Shown piece by piece: positions 6,310 to 12,779 of a stretch of 12,779 nt of DNA. The DNA comes from CAZPMO01 sp964587515 (GTDB lineage Bacteria; Pseudomonadota; Alphaproteobacteria; MPNO01): positions 1 to 12,779 of the forward strand of contig CAZPMO010000142.1 of the NCBI GenBank assembly GCA_964587515.1, given 5' to 3'. The notes under the pieces are model-generated. The model made no database searches and was not told the DNA's origin. It saw nothing but the letters and a program-made list of their open reading frames with translations. The position numbers and the translations under genes are program-made. The stretch's first letter is position 1. Every line of letters starts with the position of its first letter.

Positions 6310-7196
6310 TGGCGGAAACCGGCGACGATAAATCGACGGACGAGCGCGCGGTCGGCTATCACGCGATCGACACCGGCTCGGTCATTTCCGTCGAGCAGGT
6401 CAACCTGCAGGCTCAGCAACTGGCCGAGGAAATCGGGCTGGAAACAGTCGCCGACCTGGCCGGTAACGAACCGTTCCTGCGAATCGACAATCTGCGCGCC
6501 GGTTACGGCAAGATGGAAATCTTGCACGATTTCAATCTCCAGGTCGGGCGCCGCCAGTCGCTGTGCCTGATCGGCCCAAACGGCGCCGGCAAATCAACCA
6601 TCCTGCATTCAATTTTCGGCTTCACAAATATCTTCAGCGGCACGATCTCGATCGGCGAAGGGCCGGCGGCGCGCGACGTCACCGCGCTCAGCGCCAACGA
6701 GAAGCTCAACGAAGCGGGTATCGCCTATATCCTGCAGGACAAATCAGTCTTTCCCGGCATGACGGTGGAGGAAAATCTCTGGATGGGCGGTTATCTGATG
6801 GACAAGCCGGCCGCGGCCAAGCAGAAGGCCGAGGAGATTTTCGAGAAATATTCGCGTCTCGCCGAACGGCGCAACCATCCCGCCGGCGTGCTGTCGGGCG
6901 GCGAGCGGCGTCTGCTTGAGATCAGTCGCGCGCTGGTGATGGAACCCGAGGTGCTGCTGGTGGACGAGCCTTCCATCGGGCTCGAGCCGCGCTTCATCGA
7001 CATGGTCTTCGAAATTCTCCACGACCTCCAGCACAACGAGGGCAAGACCATCATCATGGTCGAGCAGAACGCCAAGAAGGGCCTCGAATTCGCCGATATC
7101 GGCTACGTGCTGGTCTCGGGCCAACTCGCCATGGCCGACACCGGCGATAATCTGCTCGCCAACCCCGACGTCGGACGCTTGTTCCTCGGCGGTTGA
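6309..7196 (+). CDS. livF: HAAT-family ABC transporter ATP-binding protein LivF with N-terminal extension
   Basis: Second ATPase of the importer, 295 residues, against about 235 for a typical LivF. The ATPase domain starts near residue 56 (FLRIDNLRAGYG). Walker A is GPNGAGKS (89-96), the Q-loop glutamine is Gln143, the signature is LSGGE (195-199) and Walker B is VLLVDE (215-220). The switch position carries Gln253 (V-E-Q-N), which is usual in the LivF branch. The first 55 residues are hydrophilic, with the segment GYHAIDTGSVISVEQV and an alpha-helical-looking QAQQLAEEIG. No in-frame ATG, GTG or TTG occurs between the start and Met69, so the extension must be translated. The start is ATG at 6309, overlapping the livG TGA; GTG at 6306 is a possible alternative one codon earlier. 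Confidence 0.93.
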   Translation: MAETGDDKSTDERAVGYHAIDTGSVISVEQVNLQAQQLAEEIGLETVADLAGNEPFLRIDNLRAGYGKMEILHDFNLQVGRRQSLCLIGPNGAGKSTILHSIFGFTNIFSGTISIGEGPAARDVTALSANEKLNEAGIAYILQDKSVFPGMTVEENLWMGGYLMDKPAAAKQKAEEIFEKYSRLAERRNHPAGVLSGGERRLLEISRALVMEPEVLLVDEPSIGLEPRFIDMVFEILHDLQHNEGKTIIMVEQNAKKGLEFADIGYVLVSGQLAMADTGDNLLANPDVGRLFLGG

Positions 7197-7206
7197 GGGC
7201 GCGCGC

Positions 7207-7866
7207 GTGACGCCCGGCAAATTCATCTTCTCAGCGCTTCTCTTGCTCGTGCTTGTCGCGCCGGGAACGGTGGTTGCCGATCCGGCGCGGGACGCGGCGG
7301 ACGCGGTCAAGCGGGGCGACGTCAACGACGCCGAGAAAATGCTGCGCGCCGCGCTTGCCGAGGCCGAGCAGTTGGGTCCCGACGATCCCCGCCTCGGCGG
7401 CGCGCTGGAGAACCTCGCGGCCTTCCATGAGGGACTTTCGGAGAACGACAAGGCCGAGCCGCTTTATCTGCGCGCGCTCAAGGTCTTCGAACGTGCGCTA
7501 GGCGACACGCACCCGCGTTTCATCACGTCACTCAATTTTGTCGGCAGCTTCTATGAACAGTCGGAGCGATATGATGAGTCCGCGCGGTATTTCGCGCGCG
7601 CGCTCAGCGCCACCGAAGGCTGGGTCGGGCCGGATCATTCTGTAACCTCGGGTGCGCTGACCAAACTCGCCAATATCTACCGAATGGGGCGTCGGTTCGC
7701 CAAGGCCGAGCCACTCTATTTGCGCGCCATCGCGATCCGCGAAGGCGAAGCCACGCCGGTGAGGCTGCGGCGCACCCTCGGCTATTATGCGGAATTGCTG
7801 CGCGCCACCGGACGCGATGCGGAGGCGTCGAAGATCGCCGCGCGGGCGAAGGCGCTGGCCCGCTAA
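7207..7866 (+). CDS. exported tetratricopeptide-repeat protein at the end of the liv operon
   Basis: A 219-residue protein with a signal peptide (Lys5, hydrophobic 7-19, cleavage likely after VVA at 24) and no lipobox cysteine, so it is predicted to be periplasmic. The rest is TPR-like helical repeats of about 42 residues, resembling kinesin-light-chain-type TPR. AEPLYLRA occurs at 83-90 and again at 167-174, exactly 84 residues apart, with a related D-E-S-A-R-Y-F-A-R-A-L copy between them. Such repeats bind proteins or peptides; no catalytic motif is visible. The start is GTG, 10 bp after the livF stop, with GAGG overlapping that stop. No ATG is available near the signal peptide. The position suggests co-expression with the importer, but a functional link is only inferred. 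Its TAA overlaps the stop of the convergent antiporter gene. Confidence 0.82.
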   Translation: MTPGKFIFSALLLLVLVAPGTVVADPARDAADAVKRGDVNDAEKMLRAALAEAEQLGPDDPRLGGALENLAAFHEGLSENDKAEPLYLRALKVFERALGDTHPRFITSLNFVGSFYEQSERYDESARYFARALSATEGWVGPDHSVTSGALTKLANIYRMGRRFAKAEPLYLRAIAIREGEATPVRLRRTLGYYAELLRATGRDAEASKIAARAKALAR

Positions 7867-9554
7867 ACGTAATAAACGACCAGCAGCCCGCCCAGCATGA
7901 CCGCGACCCACAGCGCGGTCGAACCGGTCGGCCAGGTGCGGGCGAGGGCGCCATGTGGGCCGTGATGCTGGTAGAGCCGGGCGATAAAATGCTTGATGGG
8001 GCTTTCGGCAACGGTGAGCAGCGTCGCGCGGATCAGCCGGACCCAGGCCATCAGGAATTTGACCACGGCCGGCAGCAGGCGGCGGTACGACCAGTCGAAA
8101 TCGAGATTCACCAGTCGCAACTCGGGCGGATAAAGCCCGGTGCGCATCAGGACCGCGAACGCCAACGCCGAGAACATCAGGAGCTGAAGCTGCGTGATCA
8201 CGTGCGTCGTCGTATAGGGCGCGAAGTCGACCGGATATGGAAGCAGCGCATAAAGCGGTTCTGGCCAGACGCCGATCGCGATGCACAGAAAGGCGGCTAT
8301 GCCCATGGCGATCAGCATGTTGGGCGGCGCTTCCTTGCAGCGAATCCCCGAATCGTGCGCGAAGAAGGCAAAATAGGGAATCTTGATGCCCGAATGATGG
8401 AACACGCCGGCCGACGCGAACAGCAGCACCAGCCAGACCCAGGTGTAATGCCCTTCGGCCGCCGCGGTGATGATCATCGATTTGGAAATGAAGCCGCTGA
8501 ACAGCGGGAAGGCCGAAATCGAGGCGGCGCCGACGACGCAAAAACCGGTGGTCCACGGCATAGACTTGTAGAGCCCGCCGAGCTCGGAGCCGTTGATGGT
8601 GCCGGCGCGCAGCAGCACCGCGCCCATCGACATGAAAAGAAGCGCTTTGTACAGAATGTGAGAAAAAGCGTGCGCCGCCGTGCCGTTTATCGCCAGCTCC
8701 GTGCCGATCCCAATGCCGACCACCATGAAACCGAGCTGATTGTTGAGGCTGTAGGCGAGGACGCGGCGGAGATCGTTCTCGATCACCGCGAAGAAGATCG
8801 GGAACGCCGTCATCAACGCGCCGATCCAGATCAGCAATTCTGTCCCGGCGAAGCCGCGGGCCAGGGCGTAGACCGCGAGCTTGGTGGTAAAGGCGCTCAG
8901 GAACACGGTTCCGGTGATGGTCGCCTCGGGATAGGAATCCTGTAGCCAGTTATGCAGCAGCGGGAAGGCGCATTTGATGCCGAAGGCGAGGAAGATCAAC
9001 ATCGCCGCCGTGCCTTCCAGCTCCATGTGGCCGAAGACGAGCGACCCGGTCTCGGAGACCTGAACGATGGTGCCGGCGAGCAGCAGTACGCCGGATCCGA
9101 TCTGGATGACCAGATAGCGCATGCCGGCCTCATAGGCGCGCTCGGTCCGGCGCGCCCAGATCAGGAATACGGACGCGATCGCGGTGCCTTCCCAATAGAC
9201 GAACAGCGTGATCAAATCGCCGGCGAATACCGCGCCCACGGCGCTGCCCACATAGATCAAGCCGGAAACCTGCTGTACCCGGTCCTTGACGTGCAGCGCG
9301 TAGATCACGCTCAGAAGCGCGGCCACGTGGAAGATATAGCCGAACATCAAACTCAGCTTGTCGACCCGCACCACCGCGAGTTCGTATCCGAACACCCGGT
9401 AATCGCCGTATATGCCGTGCTCGAGCCCGATCAGCCCGGCCAGCCCGATCAAGGGAAGGGCCAGCAGGAAAACGTTGCGCGGACGATCCGGCAGAAGCGG
9501 TGCGATCAGCGCGCCGATGATGAGGATCAGGCCGGGAGGGACGTCAGCGATCAT
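7863..9554 (-). CDS. NuoL/MrpD-like cation/proton antiporter subunit (third paralogue)
   Basis: Polytopic inner-membrane protein of the proton-conducting transporter family shared by complex I (NuoL, NuoM, NuoN) and Mrp antiporters, 563 residues. Conserved ionisable residues are visible: Glu122 in F-V-Y-W-E, Lys194 (F-G-I-K-C-A-F-P-L-L-H) and Lys225 (T-T-K-L-A-V-Y). His295, His299 and Lys303 follow in AFSHILYKALLF, and Lys391 in a late helix. After residue 477 comes a hydrophilic, partly amphipathic stretch of about 65 residues containing NLDFDWSYRR, then one last membrane helix (546-562). This resembles a shortened NuoL-type lateral helix. Databases usually call such proteins Na+/H+ antiporter subunit D. 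The ATG follows GAGGA and overlaps the end of the small membrane protein gene by 11 nt. It is the last gene of its group in this direction and has no visible terminator. Confidence 0.9.
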   Translation of the reverse strand: MIADVPPGLILIIGALIAPLLPDRPRNVFLLALPLIGLAGLIGLEHGIYGDYRVFGYELAVVRVDKLSLMFGYIFHVAALLSVIYALHVKDRVQQVSGLIYVGSAVGAVFAGDLITLFVYWEGTAIASVFLIWARRTERAYEAGMRYLVIQIGSGVLLLAGTIVQVSETGSLVFGHMELEGTAAMLIFLAFGIKCAFPLLHNWLQDSYPEATITGTVFLSAFTTKLAVYALARGFAGTELLIWIGALMTAFPIFFAVIENDLRRVLAYSLNNQLGFMVVGIGIGTELAINGTAAHAFSHILYKALLFMSMGAVLLRAGTINGSELGGLYKSMPWTTGFCVVGAASISAFPLFSGFISKSMIITAAAEGHYTWVWLVLLFASAGVFHHSGIKIPYFAFFAHDSGIRCKEAPPNMLIAMGIAAFLCIAIGVWPEPLYALLPYPVDFAPYTTTHVITQLQLLMFSALAFAVLMRTGLYPPELRLVNLDFDWSYRRLLPAVVKFLMAWVRLIRATLLTVAESPIKHFIARLYQHHGPHGALARTWPTGSTALWVAVMLGGLLVVYYV

Positions 9555-9813
9555 AATAGTCCTCGTCCCGCTTCAGGATCTTGCGCAATTCCTTGGCCGC
9601 CAGCACCAGGCCGACACAGGCGATAAAGCCGTAGAGACCGTAAAACCCGAACCATCCCTCGATCCCGAAATGGGTCTTCTTGTCGTAAAGCGCGTCGGCG
9701 CCGAACAACAACAGGCAGATTGCGCAGACCGCCCAATAAATCTTGTCGACATTGCGGCGATCGTCGAGCCAGTAGCGCTTTTCGTCCGGCGTCCGGTCGG
9801 TCGGTTCGTTCAT
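9544..9813 (-). CDS. small two-helix membrane protein of the antiporter cluster, function unknown
   Basis: An 89-residue protein with a charged N-terminus (KRYWLDDRRNVDK, residues 12-24), two hydrophobic helices (about 25-43 and 54-73) joined by a short loop, and a highly charged C-terminus ending K-R-D-E-D-Y-Y-D-R. Both ends should face the same side. It is not MrpC, E, F or G by any motif I can see. It lies between two antiporter subunit genes: 27 bp after one, preceded by GGAG, and overlapping the next by 11 nt. It is therefore almost certainly translated with them and is probably an accessory subunit or assembly factor of the complex. From memory, similar small proteins occur in comparable alphaproteobacterial clusters, but I cannot confirm this. 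Confidence 0.85.
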   Translation of the reverse strand: MNEPTDRTPDEKRYWLDDRRNVDKIYWAVCAICLLLFGADALYDKKTHFGIEGWFGFYGLYGFIACVGLVLAAKELRKILKRDEDYYDR

Positions 9814-9840
9814 GGCGATTTCACTCCGACTGCTCCCCGG

Positions 9841-11331
9841 TCATGGCGCGGCGATCGGCGCCAGCAGCGCGAAAATGCGATCGGCGTAGAAAAATAGAAC
9901 GATACAGCCGAGCGCGGTGAAACATAGCGGCGCGACGCAGAACCATGGTGCTTCCTGTATCCCATCGGTCGGCGTCGCGGCGGCACCCACCGAGCGCGCG
10001 GCCGGGGTGCGTGGCGGCAGGAAGAAGGCGCGCCCGACCACCGGCAGCAGATAGGCGACGTTCAGGAGCGAACTGATCATCAGGGCCCCGAGGAAAATCA
10101 ACTGGTCGGCCTCGACGGCGCCCAGCATCAGGTACCATTTGCTCCACGAACCGCCCATCGGGGGCAACCCGATCACGCTCAGCGCGCCGATCAGGAATGC
10201 GATCATGGTGATCGGCATCCGCCGGCCGATGCCGTCCATGTCGCTGATTTCGGTCTTGTGAAGCGCCGTGTAAATGGCACCGGCGCAGAAGAACAGCGTG
10301 ATCTTGCCGAAGGCGTGCATGGCGATATGCATGCCGGCGCCGATCACGCCCCAACTCGTCGCCAGCGACGCGCCGAGTATGATGTAGGAAAGCTGGCTGA
10401 CCGTCGAATAGGCGAGGCGGGCCTTGAGGTTGTCCTTGGTCATCGCCACCAGCGAGGCGATCAGCAGCGTCGCCGCCGCGACATACATCAGCCATTCGCT
10501 GGCGTGGCTGAGCGACAGGAACTCGATCCCGAACACATAGACGACCACCTTGACGACGCAGAATACGCCCGCCTTGACCACGGCGACAGCGTGCAGAAGC
10601 GCGCTGACCGGCGTCGGTGCCACCATCGCCGCCGGCAACCATCGGTGTATCGGCATGAGGGCCGCTTTGCCGATGCCGTATACGAAAAGCCCGAGCAGGA
10701 CCGCCGCCATCAGACCGTCGACGCGGCCGGCGAGGATACCGCCCGACCGGAAATCCAGGGTGTCGGCGATCGACCAGGTCCACAGGATGGCGATGAGTTG
10801 CAACCCGATCGAGGTCGAAATTAGAATCCCGAGATAGGTCCGCCCCGCCGTCATGGATTTCTCGTCGCCGTGGTGGGTGACAAGCGGGTAGGTCGACAGG
10901 GTCAACGCCTCGTAAAAGACGAACATTGTCAACAGGTTGCCGGAGAAGGCGACGCCCACCGCGCTCGACAGCGCGATCGCGAAACAGACATAGAACCGGG
11001 TCTGATTGTGCTCGTTGTTGCCCCGCATATAGCCGATCGAATAGATCGTGGTGACGATCCACAGCCCCGACGCCACCAGCGCGAACAGCATGCCGAGCGG
11101 CTCGACCTCGAAGGCCAGTGGCACGCCGGGCAGCATGTCGACCAGCACCGCCGTCGGCCGTCCGCCCGCGGAAACCGCCGGCACCAGGGAGAGAACGATT
11201 GTGAACAGGAGGACGGCGGTGACCAGGGTCACCGCTTCGCGCAGATTGGGCCGCGCGCCGGTGACCGCGATCAGCAGCGCGCCGGCGAGCGGCAACAGGA
11301 TGGCCGCGATGATGGCGTCGGCCGGGTTCAT
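9841..11331 (-). CDS. MrpD/NuoL-NuoM-type cation/proton antiporter subunit (second paralogue)
   Basis: Polytopic membrane protein, 496 residues, of the proton-conducting transporter family. Key residues are Glu141 (F-V-F-Y-E-A-L-T-L), Lys222 (G-K-A-A-L-M-P-I-H-R-W-L-P), Lys253 (V-V-K-A-G-V-F) and Lys303 in NLKARLAYS. His339 and Lys343 follow in the HAFGKITLFF helix, and the GSWSKWYL segment is present. The VAPTPVSALLHA signature (237-248) is typical of NuoL/MrpA-type members. In the late helix YLLPVVGRAFF the expected ionisable residue is a Gly with Arg434 beside it. A hydrophilic insert of about 25 residues (438-461) precedes the last two membrane spans. The ATG overlaps the TGA of the upstream paralogue (ATGA), with GGGAG ahead. 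The same ancestry as the upstream gene is clear from parallel motifs, but identity is low by eye, so the duplication is old. Confidence 0.92.
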   Translation of the reverse strand: MNPADAIIAAILLPLAGALLIAVTGARPNLREAVTLVTAVLLFTIVLSLVPAVSAGGRPTAVLVDMLPGVPLAFEVEPLGMLFALVASGLWIVTTIYSIGYMRGNNEHNQTRFYVCFAIALSSAVGVAFSGNLLTMFVFYEALTLSTYPLVTHHGDEKSMTAGRTYLGILISTSIGLQLIAILWTWSIADTLDFRSGGILAGRVDGLMAAVLLGLFVYGIGKAALMPIHRWLPAAMVAPTPVSALLHAVAVVKAGVFCVVKVVVYVFGIEFLSLSHASEWLMYVAAATLLIASLVAMTKDNLKARLAYSTVSQLSYIILGASLATSWGVIGAGMHIAMHAFGKITLFFCAGAIYTALHKTEISDMDGIGRRMPITMIAFLIGALSVIGLPPMGGSWSKWYLMLGAVEADQLIFLGALMISSLLNVAYLLPVVGRAFFLPPRTPAARSVGAAATPTDGIQEAPWFCVAPLCFTALGCIVLFFYADRIFALLAPIAAP

Positions 11332-12779
11332 GGCGTGGCTCCCATCAACGTCTCGGCGGCCCGGCGGGCAACGCCGATGGTGAACGTCGCATCAACGCCG
11401 AAATAGATATTGGCCGCGACCAGCACCCACGTCGGGATCAGCAGACTCAGCGGCGCTTCCTCGCGGGCTTCCTTGCCTTCCGGCGGGGCGCGGAAATAGG
11501 CCTGCTCGACCACCCGCCAGACATATATTACAGCGAGCAGCGAGGAAATTACGATCAGCGCCGCGATCGGCCAAAGATCGAGTTCGAGCGTGGCCCGCAC
11601 CAGATACCATTTGCTGATGAAGCCGGCGGTCAGGGGCACGCCGATCAGGCTCAACCCGCCCGCGACGAACGCCGCCATGGTCCACGGCATGCGCCGCGCA
11701 AGTCCCGCGAAATCGTCGATATGCGACGACGAAATCCGGTAATAGACCGCACCCATCACAAGGAACAGCGCTCCCTTCATGAGCGCGTGGTTGAACAGAT
11801 GCACGATCGTGGCGGTCAGCCCGTCGACGGTGACGAGGCTGATGCCCAGCACCATGTAGCCGATCTGCGCCACGGATGAATAGGCCAGCATGCGCTTGAT
11901 GTTTTCCTGGAAGATCGCGACCACCGAAGCCGAGAACATGGCGATGATGGCGAGCGTCATCAGCGGCGGGCCGGTCGGCAGGGTCTCGAACGAAAATTCG
12001 ACGCCGAATACGGTAAAGAGAAACCGCAACAGCATGTAGACCGCGACCTTGGTCGCGGTTGCGGCGAGGAAGGCCGAGACCGACGAGGGCGCGTAGGTAT
12101 AGGCGTTGGGCAGCCATAAATGCAGCGGGAACAACGCGAGCTTCAGGGCCGTGCCGACGGTCAGGAAGGCGAAGGCGACGACCACCGTGCGGTCGGTGCC
12201 CTGAACCCCCAGCCGCTTGGAGATGTCGAACATGTTGAGGCTGCCGGTCGCGTGGTAGAGCAGACCGATGCCGATCACGATGAAGGTCGCGCCGATAGTG
12301 CCCATCACCAGATATTGATAGGCGGCGGTCAGCGCGCGGCGATCGAAGCCGAGGCTGATCAGGACGTAGGATGACAGCGACGAGATTTCGAGGAACACGA
12401 ACAGATTGAACGCGTCGCCGGTGATCGCGACGCCCAGCAAACCGGTCAGGCACAGCAGATAGGCCGAATAGAACATGTAATGCCGCTCGTGAATGTATTC
12501 GAGCAGCATGGAGTTCCTGGTATAGGGGATGACGACCGAGCCGATGCCGCTGACGATCAGCAATACGAAGGCGTTCAGCGCATCGACGCGGTATTCGATG
12601 CCCCACGGCGCGGCCCAGCCGCCGAGCTCGTAGACCACCACGCCCTGATCCATCACCTGGCCCAGCAGCAGGCAGGCGCAAATGAACGCGGCCCAGGTGG
12701 CGATCAGCGCGATCGCGAACGGCGCGTCTCGCCAGCGCAGAATCACGCACAGCGGCGCCGCGATCAGTGGCACCACGAC
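11328..12779 (-). CDS. MrpD/NuoM-type cation/proton antiporter subunit (first paralogue, 5' end cut by window edge)
   Basis: Polytopic membrane protein of the proton-conducting transporter family; 483 residues are visible. The frame stays open to the right edge and the first visible residues (V-V-V-P-L-I-A-A-P-L) are already inside the first helix, so roughly 10-20 N-terminal residues are missing. Conserved elements, in visible numbering, are Glu131 (N-L-F-V-F-L-E), Lys213 (L-K-L-A-L-F-P-L-H-L-W-L-P), Lys244 (T-K-V-A-V-Y) and the NIKRMLAYS loop. HLFNHALMKGALF and AGFISKWYL follow, and Glu425 lies in a late helix (V-V-E-Q-A-Y-F), the position of the acidic residue in NuoM/MrpD types. It is the first visible gene of the antiporter group. 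Upstream subunits (for example MrpB, C, E, F or G) would lie to the right of the window. Confidence 0.92.
   Translation of the reverse strand, partial: VVVPLIAAPLCVILRWRDAPFAIALIATWAAFICACLLLGQVMDQGVVVYELGGWAAPWGIEYRVDALNAFVLLIVSGIGSVVIPYTRNSMLLEYIHERHYMFYSAYLLCLTGLLGVAITGDAFNLFVFLEISSLSSYVLISLGFDRRALTAAYQYLVMGTIGATFIVIGIGLLYHATGSLNMFDISKRLGVQGTDRTVVVAFAFLTVGTALKLALFPLHLWLPNAYTYAPSSVSAFLAATATKVAVYMLLRFLFTVFGVEFSFETLPTGPPLMTLAIIAMFSASVVAIFQENIKRMLAYSSVAQIGYMVLGISLVTVDGLTATIVHLFNHALMKGALFLVMGAVYYRISSSHIDDFAGLARRMPWTMAAFVAGGLSLIGVPLTAGFISKWYLVRATLELDLWPIAALIVISSLLAVIYVWRVVEQAYFRAPPEGKEAREEAPLSLLIPTWVLVAANIYFGVDATFTIGVARRAAETLMGATP

Noticed and set aside
6309..7196. Gln in place of the switch histidine in LivF as a sign of an inactive ATPase
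   Set aside because: V-E-Q-N at this position is usual in the LivF branch, and Walker A, Walker B and the signature motif are intact. LivG supplies a histidine.
9544..11400. Long open frames on the plus strand opposite the antiporter genes
   Set aside because: They are Gln-, Arg- and Asp-rich mirror translations typical of the antisense of GC-rich membrane protein genes. They have no ribosome-binding sites or recognisable domains.
12040..12059. Inverted repeat with 9-bp arms (ACCGCGACC, TT spacer, GGTCGCGGT) in the first antiporter gene
   Set aside because: It encodes A-T-K-V-A-V around the conserved channel lysine. The symmetry follows from GC-rich codons for these residues and there is no regulatory context.
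1..12779. CRISPR arrays, tRNA genes, mobile elements, toxin-antitoxin or defence genes
   Set aside because: No direct-repeat array, cloverleaf-like sequence, transposase or phage-type protein was seen on either strand.

Overview
The window looks like a high-GC (roughly 60-65 % by eye) draft or metagenome-assembled genome from an alphaproteobacterium, most likely of a Rhodospirillales or Rhizobiales type. This placement rests on gene content and style: a compact liv operon with ATGA overlaps, a stand-alone TctC-type receptor, and tandem NuoL/NuoM/MrpD-like genes. It was not tested by phylogeny. A run of 10 N inside one gene marks an assembly gap. I saw no tRNA, rRNA, CRISPR array, insertion sequence or prophage gene.

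Region 1 (1-2028, minus strand) is a small catabolism/uptake group read right to left: a TauD/TfdA-type 2-oxoglutarate dioxygenase, a YciI-like protein and a TctC-type periplasmic solute receptor cut by the left edge. The first two are 11 bp apart and probably co-transcribed; the receptor follows after 96 bp. The substrate is unknown.

Region 2 (2029-7866, plus strand) is a complete branched-chain-amino-acid-type (HAAT family) ABC importer operon. It begins in a 208-bp divergent intergenic region with a candidate sigma-70 promoter and a 5'-UTR hairpin. The order is receptor, strong intrinsic terminator, livH, livM, livG, livF, then an exported TPR protein. The terminator between the receptor and livH probably lets the receptor be made in excess over the membrane complex. 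LivF carries an unusual N-terminal extension of about 55 residues that cannot be explained by a wrong start.

Region 3 (7863-12779, minus strand) converges on region 2 with a 4-nt overlap of stop codons. In transcription order it holds an MrpD/NuoM-type antiporter subunit (cut by the right edge), a second such subunit, a small two-helix membrane protein and a third, NuoL-like subunit. All are overlapping or within 27 bp, so they look like one transcription unit and probably one multi-subunit cation/proton antiporter complex. The remaining Mrp-like subunits, if present, would lie beyond the right edge.

Nothing here is a clear-cut new system. The best candidates for something under-described are the triple antiporter cluster with its small membrane protein, the different ionisable residues at one late transmembrane position of the three paralogues, and the LivF extension.
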